Program-made: the position numbers and the translations under genes | NCBI GenBank assembly: GCA_041658205.1 | Contig: JBBAAO010000002.1 | Span: 558,001-622,000 of the forward strand | DNA: 64,000 nt | From: Bacteroidota bacterium | Lineage (GTDB): Bacteria; Bacteroidota; Ignavibacteria; UBA10030; UBA8401 | Direction of reading: 5' to 3' | Notes under the pieces: generated by a model | What the model saw: the letters and a program-made list of their open reading frames with translations, nothing else | Databases searched by the model: none | What the model was told of the DNA's origin: nothing | Shown: positions 8,449-18,511 of the stretch, one piece after another | How the letters are laid out: each line of letters starts with the position of its first letter | How positions within the stretch are numbered: position 1 is the first letter of the stretch

Positions 8449-11400
8449 ATGAAAAAGACAGATACGAAAAAAAATCAGTCTTATTTCCTCCGCCTATACG
8501 CTACCATCAGTCAAATCAATCAAATTATTGTGCGGGCAAAAGACCGCGACGCATTGTTTTCCCAAATTTGTCATGCTGCCGTTGAAAAGGGGAAATTCAG
8601 GATGGCGTGGATTGGCTTGATTGATGAAACAAGCGGGAAAATCAATCCGATCGTTTTTGCTGGTTATGAACACGGGTATTTATCGAACATCAATATCGAG
8701 ATTCATAATACAAAACTCGGAAAGTGTCCTACCGCGGCTGCCGTTCGCGACCGGCATTGTATAATTTGCCAGGATATTTCTACCGATCCCCGTATGCTTT
8801 CTTGCCGAGAACCAGCATTAGAGCGTGGTTATTCTTCATCTGCCGCAGTTTCCTTCCGAAAAAAAGGACATACCATTGGCGTACTCACAGTGTATGCCTC
8901 CGAAGCATTAAGTTTTAGTAAAGATGACCAAACGTTGCTTAATGATATAGGGAAAGATATTTCTTTTGCATTGGATTCGATGGATGCCACTCGTGAACGC
9001 CAAATTGCAGAAGAGGCATTGCGAAGAGAATTGGAAGTGAATAAAGCAATGACCGATCTTTCGAGAGCCTTAATTTCCAGTGAGTCAGACATTCAATGTG
9101 TAGCAGAATCTACGCTTGAATTTGCACGATCGTTGACGGGAAGTACTCACGGTTTCGTTTCGTACATCGATCCGCTGACTGGTAATTCAATAGCCTATAC
9201 GCTTACTTCGATGATGAAGAGTGAATGTCAATTGACCGGGAACGATCGAAGGATGGTGTTTCCAGTCGGTCCGGACGGGCGTTACCCAAAACTGTGGGGC
9301 CACGCATTGAATACTCGTCAAGGATTCTTTACAAATGATCCTGTCTCTCATCCCGCCTCCAGTGGTATACCTGTTAACCATATACCATTAAAAAATTTCC
9401 TCGCCGTTCCATCATTGATCAACGATACGCTTGTTGGCGAAGTGGTAGTGGCAAATGCTCCTCACGATTATACAAATGACGATTTAACTGTTGTTGCAAA
9501 TTTGAGCAGTCTCTATGCGATGATGGTGGAGCGGAATGCAACGGAAAAAAAAATGCGCGAGAGCGAGCATCAATATCGGACACTCATGCAGAAACTTCAA
9601 GTTGCTGTGGTTGTGCATGGATCAGATACACAAATACTCTCTTCTAATCCAATGGCACTTAAAATGCTTGGATTGTCCAACGAACAATTGCTTGGGAAAA
9701 CGGCCATTGATCCTGCATGGCATTTCCTCCGTGAAGATGGGAGCACAATGCCCGTTGAAGAATATCCAGTGAATCGGGTAATGTCGTCAAAAAAATCTCT
9801 GCGGGAATACGTTGTAGGTATTTTTCACCCCGACAGTAAAATACATACATGGGCATTGATAAATGCTGATCCTGTCTTTGCGGAACAAGGCAATATCGAT
9901 AATGTGATTGTCTCATTTGTTGATATTACGGACCGAAAACATACCGAAGAAGCTCTTCATCTTGCCAATCAATATAATCGTTCGTTGATTGAAGCGAGCC
10001 TCGATCCGTTAGTGACCATTGATGCACACGGAAAAATTACCGACGTTAACACCGCAACGGAAACGGTCACTGGTTATCCAAGGACGAAACTCATCGGCAC
10101 AGATTTTTCGGATTATTTCACTGAACCGGAAAAAGCGAGAACCGGATATCAGAAAGTGTTCAATGCCGGAAGCGTTCAAGATTATGCATTGGTTATTCGA
10201 CGTAAAGACGGCCATCTCACTCCCGTGCTGTACAATGCATCCGTATATAAAGATGCCTCTGGGACCGTGATTGGTGTTTTTGCAGCAGCGCGCGATATGA
10301 CGGAACAAAAAAAGGCAGAAAAGGCCAATGCAAAACTTGCGGCAATCATTGAATCATCGGACGATGCTATTGTGGGAAAAACTCTCGATGGCATTATTGA
10401 AAGTTGGAATGATGGTGCGGAACGAATTTATGGATACTGTGCGGGGGAGGTAATAGGGAAAAATATCTTTTTCCTGGCTCCGGAATCTTGCAAGAACGAA
10501 CTGGCTAATATTTTGGAAAGAATACAAAAAGGTGAGCATGTTCGCCATGTTGAAACAGAGCGTATACGAAAAGACGGAACGCAAATCGCTGTTTCGTTAA
10601 CGGTCTCGCCATTAAAAGATGAGTCAGGAAAACTTATTGGTGCCTCGTCCATCGCACGGGATATTACAGAGAGAAAACACACAGAAGAATTATTGAAGAA
10701 AAGTGAGGCCCGTCTTATTGAGGCACAGCGATTGGCACATTTCGGATCGTGGGAATTGGATTTGAAGAACAATCATCTTCAGTGGTCGCCCGAAATATAC
10801 AATATCTTCGAAATTGACCAGAATCAATTTGGTGCCTCCTATAACGCATTTCTTAACGCCATTCATCCGGAAGATCGAGCCAAAGTAAATGAAGCGTACA
10901 CCGTTTCCGTACAGAATCGTACTCCTTACACCATAGACCACCGTCTGCTATTTTCGGATGGCAGATTAAAGTATGTTCATGAGCAGTGTGAAACGTTTTA
11001 TACTTCCGATGGAAAACCGATTCGTTCTCTTGGTACTGTGCAGGATATTACCGAACGGAAACGTATTGAGGAAGACCTTCGGATTGCTAATATTTACACC
11101 AGAAGCCTCATTGAAGCGAGTCTCGATCCGCTGGTAACCATTAGTGCCGACGGGAAAATCACTGACGTGAATGCGGCAACAGAAATTGTCACCGGGGCAA
11201 CGCGGAAAGAATTGATCGGCACAGATTTTTCGGATTACTTCACGGAACCGAATAAAGCCCGTGCAGGGTATCAGGAAGTATTCAACAAGGGATTCGTTCA
11301 AGATTATGCATTGGAAATCCGTCACCGTAACGGAAAGGTCACTCCAGTATTGTATAATGCAACAGTATATAAGGATATTTCTGGAAAAGTGATTGGGGTG

Positions 11401-12915
11401 TTTGCCGCAGCACGAGATATCTCTGTTCAAAAAGCAGCAGAAAAAGAACGGGAACAATTCTTCACATTTTTCCAGCTTTCGCCGGAATTGATGTGTATTG
11501 CAGATCCGAATGGGTGTTTCAAAAAAATAAACCCTGCATCTATGCAGCTGCTTGGATATTCGGAAAATGAACTGCTCGCGGAACCATTTATCGATTTTGT
11601 TCATCCCGAAGACCGGCAGCCGACACTGAATGAGATGTCGTTACAACTTCAACGAGGATATTCACTCAATTTTGAGAACCGTTATCGCCGCAAAGACGGA
11701 ACCTATATTTGGATGTCATGGAAGGCATCGTTTAACAAACATGAAGGGCTTACCTATGCTTCTGCACGGGACATCACGGAAACGAAACATGCTGAACAAG
11801 CATTAATACAAGCCAATGAGAAGATGGAAACCATCTTTTCCAATACACAAATATTATTCGCATTGTTGGACACTGATTTTAATTTTATTCGAGTCAATCG
11901 TGCCTATGCTGAGTCGGACGAGCACACGACTGATTTTTTCCCGGGTAAAAACCACTTTGCACTTTATCCAGATGCAGAGAATGAAGCGATCTTCAAGACT
12001 GTATTGAAAAGCCGAAAAGAGTACACCACTTTCGCTAAGCCGTTTCAATATCCGGAGCATCCGGAACAAGGGATTACGTATTGGGATTGGACACTCAGTC
12101 CTATCCTCGGATCCAGTGGAAATGTTATCATGCTTGTATTTACGCTGTTGAATGTCACGGAACGGAAACTGGCAGAAATTGAAATTAAGAAACTGAACGA
12201 GGAATTAGAACAGCGAGTTGTTGAACGAACTGCACAGTTAGAAGCAGCGAACAAAGAACTTGAAGCGTTTGCCTATTCCGTATCGCATGATCTTCGCGCG
12301 CCTCTTCGGAGCATTGATGGATTCAGTCACATTCTTCTTGAAGATTATTTGAATTGCCTTGATGATCAGGGGAAGGATTATTTACATCGTGTCCGCACTG
12401 CAGCACAGCATATGGCGCAACTGATTGACGATATGCTAAATCTATCACGAATTACGCGAAGCCAGCTGAACATTCAATCGGTCAATCTAAGTGACATCAC
12501 AACGGAAATCGATGCTGAACTTCGGCAGTTTCAACCGGAACGGAATGTCGAGCTGCTCATTCAAAAAAATGTGACCGTCCGCGGCGATGCCCGTCTGTTA
12601 AAAATAGTATTGGATAATTTATTGAGAAACGCTTGGAAATTTACGTCAAAAAATGTTTCCGCACATATTCAATTTGGTATGAGGAAGGTAGAAGATAAGG
12701 ATGCCTTTTTCGTTCAAGACGACGGCGCAGGATTTGATATGGCATATGCAGCAAAACTCTTTGGCGCTTTTCAACGCTTGCACTCTGCATCGGAATTTCC
12801 CGGGACCGGTATAGGACTGGCAACTGTGCAGCGTATTATTCATAAGCATGGAGGCACTGTGTGGGCAGAGGGAAAACTTAAACAGGGAGCAACATTTTAT
12901 TTCACCATTCCATAA
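8449..12915 (+). CDS. Multi-PAS histidine kinase (2 GAF, 7 PAS, HisKA, HATPase)
   Basis: 1488 residues with no membrane segment, so a cytoplasmic sensor. Order: GAF (about 21-185), GAF (about 200-360), then seven PAS units each ending in a DITERK-type hinge, a short coiled coil (LNEELEQRVVERTAQLEAAN), HisKA with the phospho-histidine H1280 in SVSHDLRAPLRS, and HATPase with NLLRNAWKF and GTGIGLATV. The second and fifth PAS units are near copies of each other (SLIEASLDPLVTI, GTDFSDYFTEP), a sign of internal duplication. The HisKA type and the REC-only partner 11 bases downstream resemble phytochrome-like kinase/Rcp1 pairs, but there is no bilin-binding PHY domain. The ligand is unknown; GAF and PAS may bind small molecules, haem or flavin. 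Confidence 0.92.
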   Translation: MKKTDTKKNQSYFLRLYATISQINQIIVRAKDRDALFSQICHAAVEKGKFRMAWIGLIDETSGKINPIVFAGYEHGYLSNINIEIHNTKLGKCPTAAAVRDRHCIICQDISTDPRMLSCREPALERGYSSSAAVSFRKKGHTIGVLTVYASEALSFSKDDQTLLNDIGKDISFALDSMDATRERQIAEEALRRELEVNKAMTDLSRALISSESDIQCVAESTLEFARSLTGSTHGFVSYIDPLTGNSIAYTLTSMMKSECQLTGNDRRMVFPVGPDGRYPKLWGHALNTRQGFFTNDPVSHPASSGIPVNHIPLKNFLAVPSLINDTLVGEVVVANAPHDYTNDDLTVVANLSSLYAMMVERNATEKKMRESEHQYRTLMQKLQVAVVVHGSDTQILSSNPMALKMLGLSNEQLLGKTAIDPAWHFLREDGSTMPVEEYPVNRVMSSKKSLREYVVGIFHPDSKIHTWALINADPVFAEQGNIDNVIVSFVDITDRKHTEEALHLANQYNRSLIEASLDPLVTIDAHGKITDVNTATETVTGYPRTKLIGTDFSDYFTEPEKARTGYQKVFNAGSVQDYALVIRRKDGHLTPVLYNASVYKDASGTVIGVFAAARDMTEQKKAEKANAKLAAIIESSDDAIVGKTLDGIIESWNDGAERIYGYCAGEVIGKNIFFLAPESCKNELANILERIQKGEHVRHVETERIRKDGTQIAVSLTVSPLKDESGKLIGASSIARDITERKHTEELLKKSEARLIEAQRLAHFGSWELDLKNNHLQWSPEIYNIFEIDQNQFGASYNAFLNAIHPEDRAKVNEAYTVSVQNRTPYTIDHRLLFSDGRLKYVHEQCETFYTSDGKPIRSLGTVQDITERKRIEEDLRIANIYTRSLIEASLDPLVTISADGKITDVNAATEIVTGATRKELIGTDFSDYFTEPNKARAGYQEVFNKGFVQDYALEIRHRNGKVTPVLYNATVYKDISGKVIGVFAAARDISVQKAAEKEREQFFTFFQLSPELMCIADPNGCFKKINPASMQLLGYSENELLAEPFIDFVHPEDRQPTLNEMSLQLQRGYSLNFENRYRRKDGTYIWMSWKASFNKHEGLTYASARDITETKHAEQALIQANEKMETIFSNTQILFALLDTDFNFIRVNRAYAESDEHTTDFFPGKNHFALYPDAENEAIFKTVLKSRKEYTTFAKPFQYPEHPEQGITYWDWTLSPILGSSGNVIMLVFTLLNVTERKLAEIEIKKLNEELEQRVVERTAQLEAANKELEAFAYSVSHDLRAPLRSIDGFSHILLEDYLNCLDDQGKDYLHRVRTAAQHMAQLIDDMLNLSRITRSQLNIQSVNLSDITTEIDAELRQFQPERNVELLIQKNVTVRGDARLLKIVLDNLLRNAWKFTSKNVSAHIQFGMRKVEDKDAFFVQDDGAGFDMAYAAKLFGAFQRLHSASEFPGTGIGLATVQRIIHKHGGTVWAEGKLKQGATFYFTIP

Positions 12916-12926
12916 GGAACACTATC

Positions 12927-13373
12927 ATGGCAAACAAAACAATATTGCTGGTTGAAGATAATCCCGATGATATCGAATTGACTCTTCGGGCGTTGAAAAA
13001 AAATAAAATCATGAATGAAGTAATCGTAGCACACGACGGAGTAGAAGCGTTGGACTATATGTTTGGCAGAGGCGCTTATGAGCGCCGGGACTTAACAATG
13101 ATGCCAACGGTCATTCTTCTGGATATTAAACTTCCGAGAGTGGATGGAATGGAAGTCTTGCGGAAAATTCGTGAACATCCGAAAACCAAACTTGTTCCCG
13201 TGGTGATCCTTACTTCATCAAAAGAGGAACAAGATCTGATAAACGGATACAGTCTTGGAGTCAATAGTTACGTCCGCAAACCGGTTGATTTCTCACAATT
13301 TGCTGAGGCTGTGAGCAATCTAGGCCTGTATTGGTTGCTGTTGAACGAAATGCCTCCCGCTCTAGGAGAATAA
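12927..13373 (+). CDS. REC-only response regulator, Rcp1-like
   Basis: 148 residues, a single receiver domain: acidic pocket ED (10-11), phospho-acceptor D66 in LLDIKLP, T/S in LTSS and the conserved K in RKPVDF. The C-terminal extension (YWLLLNEMPP) is typical of Rcp1-type single-domain regulators that receive phosphate from PAS/GAF/phytochrome kinases. AAGGAA precedes the start. The 11-base gap to the kinase and 1-base gap to the next gene show an operon. It has no DNA-binding part, so it probably acts by protein contact or passes phosphate on. Confidence 0.92.
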   Translation: MANKTILLVEDNPDDIELTLRALKKNKIMNEVIVAHDGVEALDYMFGRGAYERRDLTMMPTVILLDIKLPRVDGMEVLRKIREHPKTKLVPVVILTSSKEEQDLINGYSLGVNSYVRKPVDFSQFAEAVSNLGLYWLLLNEMPPALGE

Positions 13374-13374
13374 T

Positions 13375-16300
13375 ATGATGAATTCGAAATTACGGGTCCT
13401 TATTGTCGAAGATTCTGAAAATGATGCTTTGCTGCTGTTACATCAACTCTCAAAAAGCAATTACACTGTAGAGCACAAGCGTGTTGACACGGCAAAAGAT
13501 TTTGAAGCGGCACTCAATGAGCATACATGGGACATTATACTCTCAGATTATAAAATGCCGCATTTTTACGGAACCGATGCGTTAGCGCTTTATAAAAACC
13601 ACGGCTTGGATATCCCTTTTATTATTGTTTCGGGAACAATTGGTGAAGAGATAGCCGTTGAAACGATGAAAGCGGGTGCACACGATTATATCATGAAAGG
13701 CAATTTAAATCGTCTTGTTCCTGCCATAGCGCGCGAATTGCGTGAAACGACAACCCGTATTGAAAAAAAAGAGCTTGAAAAGCAACAGAAAGAAAACGAA
13801 CACGTACTCGTTGAACAATCTCGCGTACTGGAATCCTTTTTTAAACATACTCAAACCAGTTTGGTATTTCTCGACAAAGAATTCAATTTTATTCGTGTGA
13901 ATGATGCATATGCCAAAGCTTGTCAACGTGATGTCTCATCGTTTCTTGGTCATAATCATTTTGAATTGTATCCATCGGCCGAATTGAAAAGTCAATTTGA
14001 ACAAGTGGTTCTCTCAAAAACAATTTATCACGCATTGTCCAGACCATTTACATTTCCAGACCATCCTGAATGGGGAACTACATATTGGGATTTGACACTC
14101 ATTCCAATACTGAACAGTGAAAAGGAGATTGAGTATTTAATTTTTTCACTTAACGATACAACCGAACGGAAAATCTCCGAAGCAAAATTGAAAGTGGCGA
14201 AAGAAGAATGGGAGCGAACGTTTGATGCCATTTCTGACCCGATTATCATTCTGGACACGCATTTTCGTATCCTTAAAGCAAATAAAGCGATGGCGTCTGT
14301 ATTTAATACAGATCCTATTGGTATCACAGGATTACGGTGCTTTGAAGCCGTACACGGTGCTCAAGCTCCACCGGATTTTTGCCCTCATGCAAAAATGTTA
14401 AAAGATGGATGTCCCCACTCGGTCGAGATCTACGAACATAAACTTGGCGGTAATTTTATCGTTTCTGTTTCTCCGCTTTATACTCCGGAAGGAGTGTTGT
14501 ACGGGTCCATTCACATCGCAAAAAACATTACTGATCGTAAGACAATGGAACTTGCCCTCCGCGAAAGCGAACAGAAATACAGGAAAATATTTGAAAATGT
14601 ACAAGATATTTTTTATCAAACCGATCTTGCAGGAATAATTACTGAAATAAGTCCTTCGATAGAGCGCTATTCGAAATTTACCCGGGCGGAATTGATTGGA
14701 ACGCCTGTTATAAATGTGTACCGAAAACCAAGTGACCGGGAAAAACTTTTATACTTAATTCAGAAACATGGCGAAGTAATCGATTACGAATTGCAACTGA
14801 AGGGGAAAACCAATGAGGTGATCTTTGCATCGGTCAATTCCCACATTCTCTATGACAATACGGGGAAGCCTGTGGGAATTGAAGGATCCATTCGCGATAT
14901 CTCCGAACGCAAACGCTCAGAGCGGGAAATGATCATGCTGTCGCAGGCGATTAAATCAGTAAGCGAATATGTCTCTGTTACGGATGAAAATGACAAAATT
15001 CTTTTTGTGAATGCTGCATTTTTACAATCGTACGGTTACACCAAAGAAGAATTGATCGGAAAAAATATTTCTATCGTTCGGTCAGAAAAGAATGTTCCAT
15101 CTCTCGTGTCCGAAATTCGCCCGACGACGTTGAAAGGAGTCTGGGAAGGTGAAGTGATTAACAAAAGAAAAGATGGTTCGGAATTTCTTGTACACCTTTC
15201 CACCACTTCTGTCAGGGATGATCTCAACAATATTATTGCGCTTATCGGAGTGGCGAAAGATATCACGGAACAACGAAAAGCAGAAGCCGCATTGCAGGAA
15301 AGCGAAGAACGGCACAGACTTATTCTCCATACAGCGTTGGACGGGTTTTGGCTTGTCGATACTGAAGGACATTTCCTTGAAGTGAACGAGACATATTGTA
15401 ACATGAGCGGATATAACACGGAAGAATTGCTATCAATGAAGGTTTCCGATCTTGGCGCCGGTGAATCGGTTCAAAAAATTACCGAACATTTCAATCACCT
15501 AGTAGAAAAAAGAGAAGATCGATTTGAAGCACAACTCTATCGTAAAGATGGAACCATGTTTGAAATTGAAGTCAGCGCGCAGTATCGTCCCATTGAAAAT
15601 GGGAGAATAGTGGCTTTTTTGCGCGATATCACTGAAAAGAAACAGTTGGAAGCTCAATTTTTACGGGCACAACGCATGGAGGGCCTCGGTACGCTAGCCG
15701 GTGGAATTGCGCATGACTTAAACAACGTTCTTGCGCCGATATTGCTTTCGGTAGAAATATTGAAAAAATCGTACATAAACGAATCTTCCAAAAAAATTCT
15801 GGATTCAGTTGAATCCAGCACGCGCCGCGGGTCGGAGATTGTGAAACAGATTCTTGCGTTTGCGCGGGGAATGGAGACTCAAAAGATTCTTCTACAACCG
15901 CGTCATCTTATCAAGGAAATTATTAGTATTTTCAAGGAGACTTTCTCACGCGATATCACTATTGTGAGTGATATACCGGCTTCCACTTGGACAATTGTCG
16001 GGGATCCGACACATTTTCATCAGTTAATTATGAACCTAGGTGTGAATGCACGGGATGCCATGCCGGAAGGGGGAACACTTTCGATTTCGGCTTCGAATGT
16101 TGAGATTGACGAACTCTATACCAGAATGAATATCGATGCAAAAACAGGACGGTATGTGATGTTCTCAATAAAAGATACAGGAATTGGTATGACCCCTCAG
16201 ATTCTGGATCACGTATTTGAGCCGTTTTTTACTACCAAAGAAATTGGAAAAGGAACCGGTCTTGGACTTTCGACAGTCTATACGATTGTGAAGAGCCACA

Positions 16301-16794
16301 ACGGATTCATTAAAGTTGAAAGTGAGTTGGGAAAGGGAACAACTGTTAATGTCTATCTGCCTGCATCGGAATCAACGACAATGGAAAAAATCGAACCAAT
16401 GTCGAAGCAGGATTTTTTCGGTAATGGTGAATTGATTTTGGTGGTTGATGATGAAGAATCGATCCGTGAAGTAACGAAACAGACGCTTGAATCATACAAT
16501 TATAAGGTCATTACCGCGTCGGACGGAGCCGAAGGAATTTCACGCTATTCGGAACATATCAAGAAAGTTCATCTGGTCATCACGGATATTATGATGCCGG
16601 TGATGGATGGAAAGCATATGATTCTTACGTTGAAGAAGATGGATCCCAACATCAAGATCATTGCTTCCAGCGGTTTAATCGATAAAACGAAAATAAGCAG
16701 CGGTGAAAAAATCTCCGTAAATGCATTCATCGACAAACCGTATACAGCGGAGAAACTATTGAGTCTTGTTGCTTCTGTCATCAAAGGGATATAA
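13375..16794 (+). CDS. Hybrid histidine kinase with REC at both ends
   Basis: 1139 residues, soluble. N-terminal REC (1-130, D58 in ILSDYKMP), coiled coil, five PAS units (about 150-765), HisKA with H780 in GGIAHDLNNVL, HATPase (GTGLGLSTV) and C-terminal REC (D1071 in VITDIMMP). The first PAS resembles the last PAS of the upstream kinase (FNFIRVN...A, HFELYP, YWDLTL), so the two share ancestry. The second PAS has a cysteine pair pattern (RCFEAVHG...PPDFCPHA) that could bind a metal or cofactor. AGGAG lies just before the ATGATG start. The N-terminal REC suggests it receives phosphate from the upstream system, so the three genes could form one relay; no DNA-binding output is encoded with them. 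Confidence 0.9.
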   Translation: MMNSKLRVLIVEDSENDALLLLHQLSKSNYTVEHKRVDTAKDFEAALNEHTWDIILSDYKMPHFYGTDALALYKNHGLDIPFIIVSGTIGEEIAVETMKAGAHDYIMKGNLNRLVPAIARELRETTTRIEKKELEKQQKENEHVLVEQSRVLESFFKHTQTSLVFLDKEFNFIRVNDAYAKACQRDVSSFLGHNHFELYPSAELKSQFEQVVLSKTIYHALSRPFTFPDHPEWGTTYWDLTLIPILNSEKEIEYLIFSLNDTTERKISEAKLKVAKEEWERTFDAISDPIIILDTHFRILKANKAMASVFNTDPIGITGLRCFEAVHGAQAPPDFCPHAKMLKDGCPHSVEIYEHKLGGNFIVSVSPLYTPEGVLYGSIHIAKNITDRKTMELALRESEQKYRKIFENVQDIFYQTDLAGIITEISPSIERYSKFTRAELIGTPVINVYRKPSDREKLLYLIQKHGEVIDYELQLKGKTNEVIFASVNSHILYDNTGKPVGIEGSIRDISERKRSEREMIMLSQAIKSVSEYVSVTDENDKILFVNAAFLQSYGYTKEELIGKNISIVRSEKNVPSLVSEIRPTTLKGVWEGEVINKRKDGSEFLVHLSTTSVRDDLNNIIALIGVAKDITEQRKAEAALQESEERHRLILHTALDGFWLVDTEGHFLEVNETYCNMSGYNTEELLSMKVSDLGAGESVQKITEHFNHLVEKREDRFEAQLYRKDGTMFEIEVSAQYRPIENGRIVAFLRDITEKKQLEAQFLRAQRMEGLGTLAGGIAHDLNNVLAPILLSVEILKKSYINESSKKILDSVESSTRRGSEIVKQILAFARGMETQKILLQPRHLIKEIISIFKETFSRDITIVSDIPASTWTIVGDPTHFHQLIMNLGVNARDAMPEGGTLSISASNVEIDELYTRMNIDAKTGRYVMFSIKDTGIGMTPQILDHVFEPFFTTKEIGKGTGLGLSTVYTIVKSHNGFIKVESELGKGTTVNVYLPASESTTMEKIEPMSKQDFFGNGELILVVDDEESIREVTKQTLESYNYKVITASDGAEGISRYSEHIKKVHLVITDIMMPVMDGKHMILTLKKMDPNIKIIASSGLIDKTKISSGEKISVNAFIDKPYTAEKLLSLVASVIKGI

Positions 16795-16843
16795 ACTGAA
16801 CACAGGTTTAAAGATATTTTTATTTACTATTTGGGGAGTATGT

Positions 16844-18073
16844 ATGCGCAATGCAGCAAAAATTATTGTAACCCTGTTTTTTTTGGGATTGATTAACGGT
16901 TGCGACAAGAATGAAGGTCCTACTACTGACAGCAGTGTGCCCGATCAAACCAATGGCAGAATTACCATTGTTAACGATGAAGCAAAGTTGAATACACGCT
17001 TGAAAGAATTCAACGACACCATTCTGGTAGAAAGCGGCAATCTGACGAAGACAACAACTCCAACCGATGTGAAATTAGTATTAGAAGCAGAAGTCAGTCC
17101 ACCTACTGTGAACGGACAAACATTGCAAGCGACTTCCGTTTCGCTGGATGGAAATTTTGCCTATGTCAGTTACAATCTCCGCGGTGAATCGTATGCGGGT
17201 GCTGTTGATATTATTCAGGTGAAAGGAGATAAGAAAGCTACTATCCGGTCCCAGGCTCTCTTTAATGATACAAAAGTAAGCGCAGTATATTTTGATGAAT
17301 CAACATCCAAAGTATATTTGGCAGAAGCCACGAGTAATACAAGTTTTTCTGCACCGGCGGTGGCTGAGAAAATAAGCTCATCCGGTTCCAAATTAAATTT
17401 GACGAGTCCTATTCGATCAGCGCTTTCGAGTTTTGTAACGACTTCAATTCTGGCCAAAAATGATTTTGTTTATGCTACCACAGGGAACACCGGAGGACTG
17501 TACAAACTGACTAAAGATAGTTTAAAACAATTATCGTTTACCTCCATTTCGGATGCCCGATGGGTTGATGTGGATGCAAATTACATTGCTGTTGTTCAAG
17601 GGGGTGGGAAACTGTCGGTCTTTAATACCACAACGGGAGTTCTGATCAGCACATATAATTTTACCGGCACATCGATTCCCGAATCGAAATCGACTGTTCA
17701 GGTGATTGGCGGGAAAGCACTCATCGCTGCCGGAGATGGCGGAGTGGTTCTCATGAATTTAGCGACCGGTAAAGTCCTTGGATCGATTCCGAGAAAAGTT
17801 GTCAGTGGATTGGATCCATCTGTAACGGTGACAAATGCGGTTGCGGCAAAAGGGGAATATCTCTATCTCTCGAACGGTGAAGCAGGTGTTTATCAAGCAA
17901 AAACCAATGGACAAGATCTTAGTTCACTCACAGGAGACACAAATATCTCGTTGACCATTCAAGGCAAACTGAAGTTCAGTGCACTTCAATCGGTGAATCA
18001 TGTTGCATTCGATGGAGAGACATTGGTGATTGCCTCCGGATTGGGCGGGGTAAAAATTGTGAAAGTAAAATAA
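16844..18073 (+). CDS. Lipoprotein with LVIVP-like beta-propeller
   Basis: 409 residues from an ATG with GGGGAG upstream; an in-frame start at 16766 overlaps the kinase and is unlikely. Lipobox LINGC with the lipidated cysteine at residue 20. The rest forms about seven beta-rich repeats of the kind VSLDGNFAYVSY...GAVDIIQV, VNHVAFDGETLVIASGLGGVKIVKV, similar to LVIVP-repeat propellers. Probably anchored in the outer membrane or periplasm and binding a protein or ligand. It follows the kinase operon by 49 bases and could be co-transcribed; a strong terminator lies just after it. Confidence 0.75.
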   Translation: MRNAAKIIVTLFFLGLINGCDKNEGPTTDSSVPDQTNGRITIVNDEAKLNTRLKEFNDTILVESGNLTKTTTPTDVKLVLEAEVSPPTVNGQTLQATSVSLDGNFAYVSYNLRGESYAGAVDIIQVKGDKKATIRSQALFNDTKVSAVYFDESTSKVYLAEATSNTSFSAPAVAEKISSSGSKLNLTSPIRSALSSFVTTSILAKNDFVYATTGNTGGLYKLTKDSLKQLSFTSISDARWVDVDANYIAVVQGGGKLSVFNTTTGVLISTYNFTGTSIPESKSTVQVIGGKALIAAGDGGVVLMNLATGKVLGSIPRKVVSGLDPSVTVTNAVAAKGEYLYLSNGEAGVYQAKTNGQDLSSLTGDTNISLTIQGKLKFSALQSVNHVAFDGETLVIASGLGGVKIVKVK

Positions 18074-18105
18074 GATACGATCCCGCAAAAATTTTTAGAC
18101 GAAAG

Positions 18106-18133
18106 AACGGAGACGTATCATCTCCGTTTTTTT
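18106..18133 (+). terminator. Rho-independent terminator
   Basis: ACGGAGA, 7-base loop, TCTCCGT followed by a run of T. It closes the operon that ends with the propeller lipoprotein. Confidence 0.85.
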
Positions 18134-18234
18134 GTTTTTGATTATCTCTCTGATGAACGGACTGTTATTTTCATAATCTTTGAAAAGGTATTAAAAATAC
18201 TACCTTATTGTCGGTTTCAATAAAAAATAAAATA

Positions 18235-18389
18235 AAATTACTTGCGTCTTACCGGTGAGAATATTAATATTCGGTACCAATCCCGCTAAACGGGAAACAT
18301 ACCGTGCTAGTCAGGCCTGATGTATATATAATAGCATCGAGTATGAACGTATCCCAGAACAGTATAGACTATTCTGGGATTTTTTTTTT
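18235..18389 (+). ncRNA. Candidate small RNA ending in a terminator
   Basis: About 155 bases in a 438-base gap between convergent genes. It holds several local stems: ACCG/CGGT around a GAATATTAATATTC palindrome, CCCG-CTAAA-CGGG, and TGCTA/TAGCA enclosing the palindrome TCAGGCCTGA. It ends in a perfect terminator (ATCCCAGAA, 12-base loop, TTCTGGGAT and nine or more T) that serves no annotated gene on this strand. An A/T-rich TAAAAT box lies just upstream. The start is a guess. It does not match any riboswitch consensus I know. Confidence 0.35.
18351..18389 (+). terminator. Strong hairpin terminator of the candidate RNA
   Basis: A 9-base perfect stem (ATCCCAGAA with TTCTGGGAT) followed by a run of ten T. 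The nearest upstream gene already has its own terminator 220 bases before, so this one ends a separate transcript. Confidence 0.8.
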
Positions 18390-18511
18390 GCTACATATGA
18401 TATTATTGGATATATGGTAACATTCCAGGGAACAGGTCGAACTTTACATTCTAGGAATAGTATTATCGACAGACTGAAATACTGAACCATATTCGTTTTT
18501 ATAAAGCTACA

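Noticed and set aside
10966..11604. Long antisense frame inside the first kinase
   Set aside because: It mirrors conserved PAS coding sequence on the opposite strand; codon pattern supports only the kinase.
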